A stretch of 64,000 nucleotides of DNA from Piscicola geometra (lineage: Eukaryota > Annelida > Clitellata > Hirudinida > Piscicolidae), in NCBI GenBank assembly GCA_943735955.1, contig OX030968.1, positions 64,501-128,500 of the forward strand. The letters are read 5' to 3'. Both the position numbers and the translations under genes were made by a program. Within the stretch, counting starts at the first letter, position 1; each line of letters begins with the position of its first letter. The notes beneath the pieces were generated by a model. The model made no database searches and was not told the DNA's origin. It was given only the letters and a program-made list of their open reading frames with translations. Of this stretch, positions 9,216 to 22,700 are shown piece after piece.

Positions 9216-12200
9216 GAAGACGGTGAAGACGGTGAAGACGATGAAGACGATGAAGACGATGAAGACGGTGAAAACGGTGAAGACGATGAAGACGGTGAAG
9301 ACGATGAAGACGATGAAGACGGTGAAGACGATGAAGACGGTGAAGACGATGAAGACGATGAAGACGATGAAGACGGTGAAGACGGTGAAGACGGTGAAGA
9401 CGGTGAAGACGGTGAAGACGGTGAAGACGGTGAAGACGATGAAGACGATGAAGACGGTGAAGACGATGAAGACGATGAAGACGATGAAGACGATGAAGAC
9501 GATGAAGACGGTGAAGACGGTGAAGACGGTGAAGACGATGAAGACGATGAAGACGATAAAGACGATAAAGACGGTGAATTCGGTGAAGACGGTGAAGACG
9601 ATGAAGACGGTGAAGACGGTGAAGACGATGAAGACGGTGAAGACGATGAAGACGGTGAAGACGGTGAAGACGAACGATGAAGACGATGAAGACGGTGAAG
9701 ACGATGAAGACGGTGAAGACGATGAAGACGGTGAAGACGATGAAGACGTTGAAGACGATGAAGACGGTGAAGACGATGAAGACGATGAAGACGGTGAAGA
9801 CGGTGAAGACGATGAAGACGAACGATGAAGAAGATGAAGACGGTGAAGACGGTGAAGACGGTGAAGACGATGAAGACGATGAAGACGATGAAGACGGTGA
9901 AGACGGTGAAGACGATGAAGACGGTGAAGACGATGAAGACGGTGAAGACGATGAAGACGGTGAAGACCATGAAGACGATGAAGACGAACGATGAAGACGG
10001 TGAAGACGGTGAAGACGGTGAAGACGGTGAAGACGGTGAAGACGGTGAAGACGGTGAAGACGGTGAAGACGATGAAGACGATGAAGACGATGAAGACGAT
10101 GAAGACGGTGAAGACGATGGAGACGATGAAGACGATGAAGACGATGAAGACGATGAAGACGGTGAAGACGGTGAAGACGATGAAGACGATGAAGACGATG
10201 AAGACGATAAAGACGATAAAGACGGTGAATTCGGTGAAGACGGTGAAGACGATGAAGACGATGAAGACGGTGAAGACGGTGAAGACGATGAAGACGAACG
10301 ATGAAGAAGATGAAGACGGTGAAGACGGTGAAAACGATGAAGACGATAAAGACGGTGAAGACGGTGAAGACGATGAAGACGAACGATGAAGAAGATGAAG
10401 ACGGTGAAGACGGTGAAGACGATGAAGACGGTGAAGACGATGAAGACGTTGAAGACGGTGAAGACGATGAAGACGGTGAAGACGATGAAGACGGTGAAGA
10501 CGATGAAGACGGTGAAGACGATGAAGACGGTGAAGACGATGAAGACGGTGAAGACGATGAAGACGATGAAGACGGTGAAGACGAACGATGAAGACGATGA
10601 AGACGGTGAAGACGATGAAGATTGTGAAGACGATGAAGACGGTGAAGACGATGAAGACTGTGAAGACGGTGAAGACGATCGATGAAGACGGTGAAGACGG
10701 TGAAGACGATGAAGACGATGAAGACGATGAAGACGGTGAAAACGGTGAAGACGATGAAGACGGTGAAGACGATGAAGACGATGAAGACGGTGAAGACGAT
10801 GAAGACGGTGAAGACGATGAAGACGATGAAGACGATGAAGACGGTGAAGACGGTGAAGACGGTGAAGACGGTGAAGACGGTGAAGACGGTGAAGACGGTG
10901 AAGACGATGAAGACGATGAAGACGGTGAAGACGATGAAGACGATGAAGACGATGAAGACGATGAAGACGATGAAGACGGTGAAGACGGTGAAGACGGTGA
11001 AGACGATGAAGACGATGAAGACGATAAAGACGATAAAGACGGTGAATTCGGTGAAGACGGTGAAGACGATGAAGACGGTGAAGACGGTGAAGACGATGAA
11101 GACGGTGAAAACGATGAAGACGGTGAAGACGGTGAAGACGAACGATGAAGACGATGAAGACGGTGAAGACGATGAAGACGGTGAAGACGATGAAGACGGT
11201 GAAGACGATGAAGACGTTGAAGACGATGAAGACGGTGAAGACGATGAAGACGATGAAGACGGTGAAGACGGTGAAGACGATGAAGACGAACGATGAAGAA
11301 GATGAAGACGGTGAAGACGGTGAAGACGGTGAAGACGATGAAGACGATGAAGACGATGAAGACGGTGAAGACGGTGAAGACGATGAAGACGGTGAAGACG
11401 ATGAAGACGGTGAAGACGATGAAGACGGTGAAGACCATGAAGACGATGAAGACGAACGATGAAGACGGTGAAGACGGTGAAGACGGTGAAGACGGTGAAG
11501 ACGGTGAAGACGGTGAAGACGGTGAAGACGGTGAAGACGATGAAGACGATGAAGACGATGAAGACGATGAAGACGGTGAAGACGATGGAGACGATGAAGA
11601 CGATGAAGACGATGAAGACGATGAAGACGGTGAAGACGGTGAAGACGATGAAGACGATGAAGACGATGAAGACGATAAAGACGATAAAGACGGTGAATTC
11701 GGTGAAGACGGTGAAGACGATGAAGACGGTGAAGACGGTGAAGACGGTGAAGACGATGAAGACGGTGAAGACGATGAAGACGGTGAAGACGGTGAAGACG
11801 AACGATGAAGACGATGAAGACGGTGAAGACGATGAAGACGGTGAAGACGATGAAGACGGTGAAGACGATGAAGACGTTGAAGACGATGAAGACGGTGAAG
11901 ACGATGAAGACGATGAAGACGGTGAAGACGGTGAAGACGATGAAGACGAACGATGAAGAAGATGAAGACGGTGAAGACGGTGAAGACGATGAAGACGATA
12001 AAGACGGTGAAGACGGTGAAGACGATGAAGACGAACGATGAAGAAGATGAAGACGGTGAAGACGGTGAAGACGATGAAGACGGTGAAAACGATGAAGACG
12101 GTGAAGACGATGAAGACGAACGATGAAGAAGATGAAGACGGTGAAGACGGTGAAAACGATGAAGACGATAAAGACGGTGAAGACGGTGAAGACGATGAAG

Positions 12201-13907
12201 ACGAACGATGAAGAAGATGAAGACGGTGAAGACGGTGAAGACGATGAAGACGGTGAAGACGATGAAGACGTTGAAGACGGTGAAGACGATGAAGACGGTG
12301 AAGACGATGAAGACGGTGAAGACGATGAAGACGGTGAAGACGATGAAGACGGTGAAGACGATGAAGACGGTGAAGACGATGAAGACGATGAAGACGGTGA
12401 AGACGAACGATGAAGACGATGAAGACGGTGAAGACGATGAAGATTGTGAAGACGATGAAGACGGTGAAGACGATGAAGACTGTGAAGACGGTGAAGACGA
12501 TCGATGAAGACGGTGAAGACGGTGAAGACGATGAAGACGATGAAGACGATGAAGACGGTGAAAACGGTGAAGACGATGAAGACGGTGAAGACGATGAAGA
12601 CGATGAAGACGGTGAAGACGATGAAGACGGTGAAGACGATGAAGACGATGAAGACGATGAAGACGGTGAAGACGGTGAAGACGGTGAAGACGGTGAAGAC
12701 GGTGAAGACGGTGAAGACGGTGAAGACGATGAAGACGATGAAGACGGTGAAGACGATGAAGACGATGAAGACGATGAAGACGATGAAGACGATGAAGACG
12801 GTGAAGACGGTGAAGACGGTGAAGACGATGAAGACGATGAAGACGATAAAGACGATAAAGACGGTGAATTCGGTGAAGACGGTGAAGACGATGAAGACGG
12901 TGAAGACGGTGAAGACGATGAAGACGGTGAAAACGATGAAGACGGTGAAGACGGTGAAGACGAACGATGAAGACGATGAAGACGGTGAAGACGATGAAGA
13001 CGGTGAAGACGATGAAGACGGTGAAGACGATGAAGACGTTGAAGACGATGAAGACGGTGAAGACGATGAAGACGATGAAGACGGTGAAGACGGTGAAGAC
13101 GATGAAGACGAACGATGAAGAAGATGAAGACGGTGAAGACGGTGAAGACGGTGAAGACGATGAAGACGATGAAGACGATGAAGACGGTGAAGACGGTGAA
13201 GACGATGAAGACGGTGAAGACGATGAAGACGGTGAAGACGATGAAGACGGTGAAGACCATGAAGACGATGAAGACGAACGATGAAGACGGTGAAGACGGT
13301 GAAGACGGTGAAGACGGTGAAGACGGTGAAGACGGTGAAGACGGTGAAGACGGTGAAGACGATGAAGACGATGAAGACGATGAAGACGATGAAGACGGTG
13401 AAGACGATGGAGACGATGAAGACGATGAAGACGATGAAGACGATGAAGACGGTGAAGACGGTGAAGACGATGAAGACGATGAAGACGATGAAGACGATAA
13501 AGACGATAAAGACGGTGAATTCGGTGAAGACGGTGAAGACGATGAAGACGGTGAAGACGGTGAAGACGGTGAAGACGATGAAGACGGTGAAGACGATGAA
13601 GACGGTGAAGACGGTGAAGACGAACGATGAAGACGATGAAGACGGTGAAGACGATGAAGACGGTGAAGACGATGAAGACGGTGAAGACGATGAAGACGTT
13701 GAAGACGATGAAGACGGTGAAGACGATGAAGACGATGAAGACGGTGAAGACGGTGAAGACGATGAAGACGAACGATGAAGAAGATGAAGACGGTGAAGAC
13801 GGTGAAGACGATGAAGACGATAAAGACGGTGAAGACGGTGAAGACGATGAAGACGAACGATGAAGAAGATGAAGACGGTGAAGACGGTGAAGACGATGAA
13901 GACGGTG
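8833..13907 (+). repeat. 1,468/1,822-bp higher-order repeat, three tandem copies
   Basis: Copies start at 8833, 10301 and 12123. Copies 2 and 3 match over about 1.78 kb with 13-mers at a constant 1,822-bp offset (10386/12208, 10588/12410, 10682/12504, 11145/12967, 11293/13115, 11459/13281, 11805/13627). Copy 1 has the same order but is 354 bp shorter at its right end and has a 1,468-bp offset to copy 2. Copies 2 and 3 both carry a GAAAACG near 11,108 and 12,930 that copy 1 lacks. Copy 3 diverges from copy 2 at about 13,907 (GAAGACG where copy 2 has GAAAACG). Confidence 0.85.
9995..11160 (+). repeat. ~1.17-kb block repeated at 22,804-23,970
   Basis: 13-mers at 10301, 10386, 10588 and 10682 correspond to 23110, 23195, 23397 and 23491 (offset 12,809). 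Shared rarities include GATGGAGAC, the GAATTC markers (10227/23036, 11044/23853) and GAAAACG near 11,108/23,917. Confidence 0.8.
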
Positions 13908-14610
13908 AAGACGATGAAGACGGTGAAGACGATGAAGACGGTGAAGACGATGAAGACGGTGAAGACGATGAAGACGGTGAAGACGATGAAGACGATGAAG
14001 ACGGTGAAGACGAACGATGAAGACGATGAAGACGGTGAAGACGATGAAGATTGTGAAGACGATGAAGACGGTGAAGACGATGAAGACTGTGAAGACGGTG
14101 AAGACGATCGATGAAGACGGTGAAGACGGTGAAGACGATGAAGACGATGAAGACGATGAAGACGGTGAAAACGGTGAAGACGATGAAGACGGTGAAGACG
14201 ATGAAGACGATGAAGACGGTGAAGACGATGAAGACGGTGAAGACGATGAAGACGATGAAGACGATGAAGACGGTGAAGACGGTGAAGACGGTGAAGACGG
14301 TGAAGACGGTGAAGACGGTGAAGACGGTGAAGACGATGAAGACGATGAAGACGATGAAGACGATGAAGACGGTGAAGACGATGAAGACGATGAAGACGAT
14401 GAAGACGATGAAGACGATGAAGACGGTGAAGACGGTGAAGACGGTGAAGACGATGAAGACGATGAAGACGATAAAGACGATAAAGACGGTGAATTCGGTG
14501 AAGACGGTGAAGACGATGAAGACGGTGAAGACGGTGAAGACGATGAAGACGGTGAAGACGATGAAGACGGTGAAGACGGTGAAGACGAACGATGAAGACG
14601 ATGAAGACGG
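12845..14610 (+). repeat. ~1.75-kb block duplicated at 14,869-16,615
   Basis: GAATTC markers and 13-mers recur at an offset of 2,024 bp (12866/14890, 12967/14991, 13115/15139, 13281/15305, 13627/15651, 13775/15799), dropping to 2,006 bp after an 18-bp contraction (14017/16023, 14111/16117, 14491/16497). It continues the series of tandem duplications begun at 8.8 kb. Confidence 0.8.
13120..14600 (+). repeat. ~1.5-kb block repeated 20 kb away (33,209-34,670)
   Basis: 13-mers at 13281, 13627, 13775, 13860, 14017 and 14111 recur at 33370, 33698, 33846, 33931, 34088 and 34182. The offset is 20,089 bp, then 20,071 bp after an 18-bp contraction. The GAATTC at 14491 corresponds to 34562. Confidence 0.75.
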
Positions 14611-16394
14611 TGAAGACGATGAAGACGATGAAGACGGTGAAGACGATGAAGACGGTGAAGACGATGAAGACGTTGAAGACGATGAAGACGGTGAAGACGA
14701 TGAAGACGATGAAGACGGTGAAGACGGTGAAGACGATGAAGACGAACGATGAAGAAGATGAAGACGGTGAAGACGGTGAAGACGATGAAGACGATAAAGA
14801 CGGTGAAGACGGTGAAGACGATGAAGACGAACGATGAAGAAGATGAAGACGGTGAAGACGGTGAAGACGATAAAGACGATAAAGACGGTGAATTCGGTGA
14901 AGACGGTGAAGACGATGAAGACGGTGAAGACGGTGAAGACGATGAAGACGGTGAAAACGATGAAGACGGTGAAGACGGTGAAGACGAACGATGAAGACGA
15001 TGAAGACGGTGAAGACGATGAAGACGGTGAAGACGATGAAGACGGTGAAGACGATGAAGACGTTGAAGACGATGAAGACGGTGAAGACGATGAAGACGAT
15101 GAAGACGGTGAAGACGGTGAAGACGATGAAGACGAACGATGAAGAAGATGAAGACGGTGAAGACGGTGAAGACGGTGAAGACGATGAAGACGATGAAGAC
15201 GATGAAGACGGTGAAGACGGTGAAGACGATGAAGACGGTGAAGACGATGAAGACGGTGAAGACGATGAAGACGGTGAAGACCATGAAGACGATGAAGACG
15301 AACGATGAAGACGGTGAAGACGGTGAAGACGGTGAAGACGGTGAAGACGGTGAAGACGGTGAAGACGGTGAAGACGGTGAAGACGATGAAGACGATGAAG
15401 ACGATGAAGACGATGAAGACGGTGAAGACGATGGAGACGATGAAGACGATGAAGACGATGAAGACGATGAAGACGGTGAAGACGGTGAAGACGATGAAGA
15501 CGATGAAGACGATGAAGACGATAAAGACGATAAAGACGGTGAATTCGGTGAAGACGGTGAAGACGATGAAGACGGTGAAGACGGTGAAGACGGTGAAGAC
15601 GATGAAGACGGTGAAGACGATGAAGACGGTGAAGACGGTGAAGACGAACGATGAAGACGATGAAGACGGTGAAGACGATGAAGACGGTGAAGACGATGAA
15701 GACGGTGAAGACGATGAAGACGTTGAAGACGATGAAGACGGTGAAGACGATGAAGACGATGAAGACGGTGAAGACGGTGAAGACGATGAAGACGAACGAT
15801 GAAGAAGATGAAGACGGTGAAGACGGTGAAGACGATGAAGACGATAAAGACGGTGAAGACGGTGAAGACGATGAAGACGAACGATGAAGAAGATGAAGAC
15901 GGTGAAGACGGTGAAGACGATGAAGACGGTGAAGACGATGAAGACGGTGAAGACGATGAAGACGGTGAAGACGATGAAGACGGTGAAGACGATGAAGACG
16001 ATGAAGACGGTGAAGACGAACGATGAAGACGATGAAGACGGTGAAGACGATGAAGATTGTGAAGACGATGAAGACGGTGAAGACGATGAAGACTGTGAAG
16101 ACGGTGAAGACGATCGATGAAGACGGTGAAGACGGTGAAGACGATGAAGACGATGAAGACGATGAAGACGGTGAAAACGGTGAAGACGATGAAGACGGTG
16201 AAGACGATGAAGACGATGAAGACGGTGAAGACGATGAAGACGGTGAAGACGATGAAGACGATGAAGACGATGAAGACGGTGAAGACGGTGAAGACGGTGA
16301 AGACGGTGAAGACGGTGAAGACGGTGAAGACGGTGAAGACGATGAAGACGATGAAGACGATGAAGACGATGAAGACGGTGAAGACGATGAAGAC

Positions 16395-17790
16395 GATGAA
16401 GACGATGAAGACGATGAAGACGATGAAGACGGTGAAGACGGTGAAGACGGTGAAGACGATGAAGACGATGAAGACGATAAAGACGATAAAGACGGTGAAT
16501 TCGGTGAAGACGGTGAAGACGATGAAGACGGTGAAGACGGTGAAGACGATGAAGACGGTGAAGACGATGAAGACGGTGAAGACGGTGAAGACGAACGATG
16601 AAGACGATGAAGACGGTGAAGACGATGAAGACGGTGAAGACGATGAAGACGGTGAAGACGATGAAGACGGTGAAGACGATGAAGACGATGAAGACGGTGA
16701 AGACGGTGAAGACGATGAAGACGAACGATGAAGAAGATGAAGACGGTGAAGACGGTGAAGACGATGAAGACGGTGAAGACGATGAAGACGGTGAAGACGG
16801 TGAAGACGATGAAGACGGTGAAAACGATGAAGACGGTGAAGACGATGAAGACGGTGAAGACCATGAAGACGATGAAGACGAACGATGAAGACGGTGAAGA
16901 CGGTGAAGATGGTGAAGACGGTGAAGACGGTGAAGACGGTGAAGACGATGAAGACGATGAAGACGGTGAAGACGATGAAGACGGTGAAGACGATGAAGAC
17001 GATGAAGACGGTGAAGACGAACGATGAAGACGATGAAGACGGTGAAGACGATGAAGACGATGAAGACGGTGAAGACGAACGATGAAGACGATGAAGACGA
17101 TGAAGACGATGAAGACGATGAAGACGATGAAGACGGTGAAGACGGTGAAGACGGTGAAGACGATGAAGACGATGAAGACGATAAAGACGATAAAGACGGT
17201 GAATTCGGTGAAGACGGTGAAGACGATGAAGACGGTGAAGACGGTGAAGACGATGAAGACGGTGAAGACGATGAAGACGGTGAAGACGGTGAAGACGAAC
17301 GATGAAGACGATGAAGACGGTGAAGACGATGAAGACGGTGAAGACGATGAAGACGGTGAAGACGATGAAGACGGTGAAGACGATGAAGACGATGAAGACG
17401 GTGAAGACGGTGAAGACGATGAAGACGAACGATGAAGAAGATGAAGACGGTGAAGACGGTGAAGACGATGAAGACGGTGAAGACGATGAAGACGGTGAAG
17501 ACGGTGAAGACGATGAAGACGGTGAAAACGATGAAGACGGTGAAGACGATGAAGACGGTGAAGACCATGAAGACGATGAAGACGAACGATGAAGACGGTG
17601 AAGACGGTGAAGATGGTGAAGACGGTGAAGACGGTGAAGACGGTGAAGACGATGAAGACGATGAAGACGGTGAAGACGATGAAGACGGTGAAGACGATGA
17701 AGACGATGAAGACGGTGAAGACGAACGATGAAGACGATGAAGACGGTGAAGACGATGAAGACGATGAAGACGGTGAAGACGAACGATGAA
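16395..17790 (+). repeat. 704-bp tandem duplication
   Basis: The second copy begins at about 17,095. Markers at offset 704: GAATTC 16497/17201; 13-mers 16598/17302, 16728/17432 and 16885/17589. The unusual GAAGATGG at about 16,907/17,611 and CCATGAAG at about 16,860/17,564 are shared. I see no mismatch between the copies. Confidence 0.85.
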
Positions 17791-18975
17791 GACGATGAAG
17801 ACGATGAAGACGGTGAAGACGGTGAAGACGGTGAAGACGATGAAGACGATGAAGACGATGAAGACGTTGAAGACGAACGATGAAGACGATGAAGACGGTG
17901 AAGACGATGAAGACGGTGAAGACGATGAAGACGGTGAAGACGATGAAGACGGTGAAGACGATGAAGACGGTGAAGACGATGAAGACGTTGAAGACGATGA
18001 AGACGGTGAAGACGATGAAGACGATGAAGACGGTGAAGACGGTGAAAACGATGAAGACGAACGATGAAGAAGATGAAGACGGTGAAGACGGTGAAGACGA
18101 TGAAGACGGTGAAGACGGTGAAGACGATGAAGACGGTGAAGACGATGAAGACGGTGAAGACGATGAAGACGGTGAAGACGATAAAGACGGTGAAGACGAT
18201 GAAGACGGTGAAGACGATGAAGACGATGAAGACGGTGAAGACGAACGATGAAGACGATGAAGACGGTGAAAACGATGAAGACGGTGAAGACGATGAAGAC
18301 GGTGAAGACGATGAAGACGGTGAAGACGATGAAGACTGTGAAGACGGTGAAGACGATCGATGAAGACGGTGAAGACGATGAAGACGGTGAAGACGATGAA
18401 GACGGTGAAGACGATGAAGACGGTGAAGACGATGAAGACGGTGAAGACGATGAAGACGATGAAGACGAACGATGAAGACGGTGAAGACGGTGAAGACAGT
18501 GAAGACGGTGAAGACGGTGAAGACGGTGAAGACGATGAAGACGGTGAAGACGATGAAGACGGTGAAGACGGTGAAGACGATGAAGACGATGAAGACGGTG
18601 AAGACGAACGATGAAGACGATGAAGACGGTGAAGACGATGAAGACGATGAAGACGGTGAAGACGATGAAGACGATGAAGACGGTGAAGACGATGAAGACG
18701 GTGAAAACGATGAAGACGGTGAAGACGGTGAAGACGAACGATGAAGACGATGAAGACGGTGAAGACGATGAAGACGGTGAAGACGATGAAGACGATGAAG
18801 ACGGTGAAGACGAACGATGAAGACGATAAAGACGGTGAAGACGATGAAGACGGTGAAGACGGTGAAGACGGTGAAGACGATGAAGACGGTGAAGACGATG
18901 AAGACTGTGAAGACGGTGAAGACGATCGATGAAGACGGTGAAGACAATGAAGACGGTGAAGACGATGAAGACGGT
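17095..18975 (+). repeat. ~1.9-kb block repeated at 20,567-22,447
   Basis: 13-mers at 17302, 17432, 17589, 17786, 17880, 18064, 18248, 18360, 18472, 18611, 18741 and 18817 all recur 3,472 bp later. Differences are few: GATGATGAC at 21,545 in the right copy only, and two swaps of unit order near 18,540/22,010. The match ends where the left copy reads GGTCAAGACC (about 18,973). Confidence 0.85.
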
Positions 18976-18995
18976 CAAGACCATGAAGACGAACG

Positions 18996-20110
18996 ATGAA
19001 GACGATGAAGACGGTGAAGACGATGAAGATTGTGAAGACGATGAAGACGGTGAAGACGATGAAGACTGTGAAGACGGTGAAGACGATCGATGAAGACGGT
19101 GAAGACGGTGAAGACGATGAAGACGATGAAGACGATGAAGACGGTGAAAACGGTGAAGACGATGAAGACGGTGAAGACGATGAAGACGATGAAGACGGTG
19201 AAGACGATGAAGACGGTGAAGACGATGAAGACGATGAAGACGATGAAGACGGTGAAGACGGTGAAGACGGTGAAGACGGTGAAGACGGTGAAGACGGTGA
19301 AGACGGTGAAGACGATGAAGACGATGAAGACGATGAAGACGATGAAGACGGTGAAGACGATGAAGACGATGAAGACGATGAAGACGATGAAGACGATGAA
19401 GACGGTGAAGACGGTGAAGACGGTGAAGACGATGAAGACGATGAAGACGATAAAGACGATAAAGACGGTGAATTCGGTGAAGACGGTGAAGACGATGAAG
19501 ACGGTGAAGACGGTGAAGACGATGAAGACGGTGAAGACGATGAAGACGGTGAAGACGGTGAAGACGAACGATGAAGACGATGAATACGGTGAAGACGATG
19601 AAGACGGTGAAGACGATGAAGACGGTGAAGACGATGAAGACGGTGAAGACGATGAAGACGATGAAGACGGTGAAGACGGTGAAGACGATGAAGACGAACG
19701 ATGAAGAAGATGAAGACGGTGAAGACGGTGAAGACGATGAAGACGGTGAAGACGATGAAGACGGTGAAGACGGTGAAGACGATGAAGACGGTGAAAACGA
19801 TGAAGACGGTGAAGACGATGAAGACGGTGAAGACCATGAAGACGATGAAGACGAACGATGAAGACGGTGAAGACGGTGAAGATGGTGAAGACGGTGAAGA
19901 CGGTGAAGACGGTGAAGACGATGAAGACGATGAAGACGGTGAAGACGATGAAGACGGTGAAGACGATGAAGACGATGAAGACGGTGAAGACGAACGATGA
20001 AGACGATGAAGACGGTGAAGACGATGAAGACGATGAAGACGGTGAAGACGAACGATGAAGACGATGAAGACGATGAAGACGGTGAAGACGGTGAAGACGG
20101 TGAAGACGAT
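18996..20110 (+). repeat. ~1.1-kb block repeated 15 kb away (34,088-35,200)
   Basis: 13-mers at 18996, 19090, 19571, 19701, 19858 and 20055 recur at 34088, 34182, 34663, 34793, 34950 and 35147 (offset 15,092); GAATTC 19470 matches 34562. A private GATGAATACGG at 19,583 is absent from the right copy, which has its own GAAGATGG near 34,593. Confidence 0.8.
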
Positions 20111-21523
20111 GAAGACGATGAAGACGATGAAGACGTTGAAGACGAACGATGAAGACGATGAAGACGGTGAAGACGATGAAGACGGTGAAGACGATGAAGA
20201 CGGTGAAGACGATGAAGACGGTGAAGACGATGAAGACGGTGAAGACGATGAAGACGTTGAAGACGATGAAGACGGTGAAGACGATGAAGACGATGAAGAC
20301 GGTGAAGACGGTGAAGACGATGAAGACGATGAAGAAGATGAAGACGGTGAAGACGGTGAAGACGATGAAGACGGTGAAGACGGTGAAGACGATGAAGACG
20401 GTGAAGACGATGAAGACGGTGAAGACGATGAAGACGATGAAGACGATGAAGACGGTGAAGACGGTGAAGACGGTGAAGACGGTGAAGACGGTGAAGACGG
20501 TGAAGACGGTGAAGACGATGAAGACGATGAAGACGATGAAGACGATGGAGACGGTGAAGACGATGAAGACGATGAAGACGATGAAGACGATGAAGACGAT
20601 GAAGACGGTGAAGACGGTGAAGACGGTGAAGACGATGAAGACGATGAAGACGATAAAGACGATAAAGACGGTGAATTCGGTGAAGACGGTGAAGACGATG
20701 AAGACGGTGAAGACGGTGAAGACGATGAAGACGGTGAAGACGATGAAGACGGTGAAGACGGTGAAGACGAACGATGAAGACGATGAAGACGGTGAAGACG
20801 ATGAAGACGGTGAAGACGATGAAGACGGTGAAGACGATGAAGACGGTGAAGACGATGAAGACGATGAAGACGGTGAAGACGGTGAAGACGATGAAGACGA
20901 ACGATGAAGAAGATGAAGACGGTGAAGACGGTGAAGACGATGAAGACGGTGAAGACGATGAAGACGGTGAAGACGGTGAAGACGATGAAGACGGTGAAAA
21001 CGATGAAGACGGTGAAGACGATGAAGACGGTGAAGACCATGAAGACGATGAAGACGAACGATGAAGACGGTGAAGACGGTGAAGATGGTGAAGACGGTGA
21101 AGACGGTGAAGACGGTGAAGACGATGAAGACGATGAAGACGGTGAAGACGATGAAGACGGTGAAGACGATGAAGACGATGAAGACGGTGAAGACGAACGA
21201 TGAAGACGATGAAGACGGTGAAGACGATGAAGACGATGAAGACGGTGAAGACGAACGATGAAGACGATGAAGACGATGAAGACGGTGAAGACGGTGAAGA
21301 CGGTGAAGACGATGAAGACGATGAAGACGATGAAGACGTTGAAGACGAACGATGAAGACGATGAAGACGGTGAAGACGATGAAGACGGTGAAGACGATGA
21401 AGACGGTGAAGACGATGAAGACGGTGAAGACGATGAAGACGGTGAAGACGATGAAGACGTTGAAGACGATGAAGACGGTGAAGACGATGAAGACGATGAA
21501 GACGGTGAAGACGGTGAAAACGA
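19200..21523 (+). repeat. 1,203-bp tandem duplication
   Basis: Offset 1,203 bp: GAATTC 19470/20673; 13-mers 19571/20774, 19701/20904, 19858/21061, 20055/21258 and 20149/21352. The right copy carries a private GATGGAGACGG at about 20,545. The left copy loses the match at about 20,320, where a 13-mer has contracted to a 9-mer. Confidence 0.8.
20313..20339 (+). repeat. 13-mer contracted back to a 9-mer
   Basis: The GAAGAAGAT variant normally follows a GAACGAT 13-mer (for example 18,064 and 21,536). Here it follows GAAGACGAT, and its ATG lies at 20,329 instead of the 20,333 predicted from the 1,203-bp copy. Exactly one ACGA is missing, so the 4-bp duplication is reversible. Confidence 0.75.
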
Positions 21524-22009
21524 TGAAGACGAACGATGAAGAAGATGATGACGGTGAAGACGGTGAAGACGATGAAGACGGTGAAGACGGTGAAGACGAT
21601 GAAGACGGTGAAGACGATGAAGACGGTGAAGACGATGAAGACGGTGAAGACGATAAAGACGGTGAAGACGATGAAGACGGTGAAGACGATGAAGACGATG
21701 AAGACGGTGAAGACGAACGATGAAGACGATGAAGACGGTGAAAACGATGAAGACGGTGAAGACGATGAAGACGGTGAAGACGATGAAGACGGTGAAGACG
21801 ATGAAGACTGTGAAGACGGTGAAGACGATCGATGAAGACGGTGAAGACGATGAAGACGGTGAAGACGATGAAGACGGTGAAGACGATGAAGACGGTGAAG
21901 ACGATGAAGACGGTGAAGACGATGAAGACGATGAAGACGAACGATGAAGACGGTGAAGACGGTGAAGACAGTGAAGACGGTGAAGACGGTGAAGACGGTG
22001 AAGACGATG

Positions 22010-22700
22010 AAGACGATGAAGACGGTGAAGACGATGAAGACGGTGAAGACGATGAAGACGATGAAGACGGTGAAGACGAACGATGAAGACGATGAAGACG
22101 GTGAAGACGATGAAGACGATGAAGACGGTGAAGACGATGAAGACGATGAAGACGGTGAAGACGATGAAGACGGTGAAAACGATGAAGACGGTGAAGACGG
22201 TGAAGACGAACGATGAAGACGATGAAGACGGTGAAGACGATGAAGACGGTGAAGACGATGAAGACGATGAAGACGGTGAAGACGAACGATGAAGACGATA
22301 AAGACGGTGAAGACGATGAAGACGGTGAAGACGGTGAAGACGGTGAAGACGATGAAGACGGTGAAGACGATGAAGACTGTGAAGACGGTGAAGACGATCG
22401 ATGAAGACGGTGAAGACAATGAAGACGGTGAAGACGATGAAGACGGTGAAGACCATGAAGACGATGAAGACGAACGATGAAGACGGTGAAGACGGTGAAG
22501 ACGGTGAAGACGGTGAAGACGGTGAAGACGGTGAAGACGATGAAGACGGTGAAGACGAACGATGAAGACGATGAAGACGGTGAAGACGATGAAGACGATG
22601 AAGACGGTGAAGACGATGAAGACGGTGAAGACGATGAAGACGGTGAAGACGGTGAAGACGAACGATGAAGACGATGAAGACGGTGAAGACGATGAAGACG
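22010..22700 (+). repeat. ~0.7-kb block repeated at 23,957-24,647
   Basis: 13-mers at 22083, 22213, 22289, 22477, 22562 and 22665 recur at 24030, 24160, 24236, 24424, 24509 and 24612 (offset 1,947). Shared rarities include GACAATG and CCATGAAG. The two copies flank the block imported from the 10-11 kb region (22,804-23,970). Confidence 0.8.
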
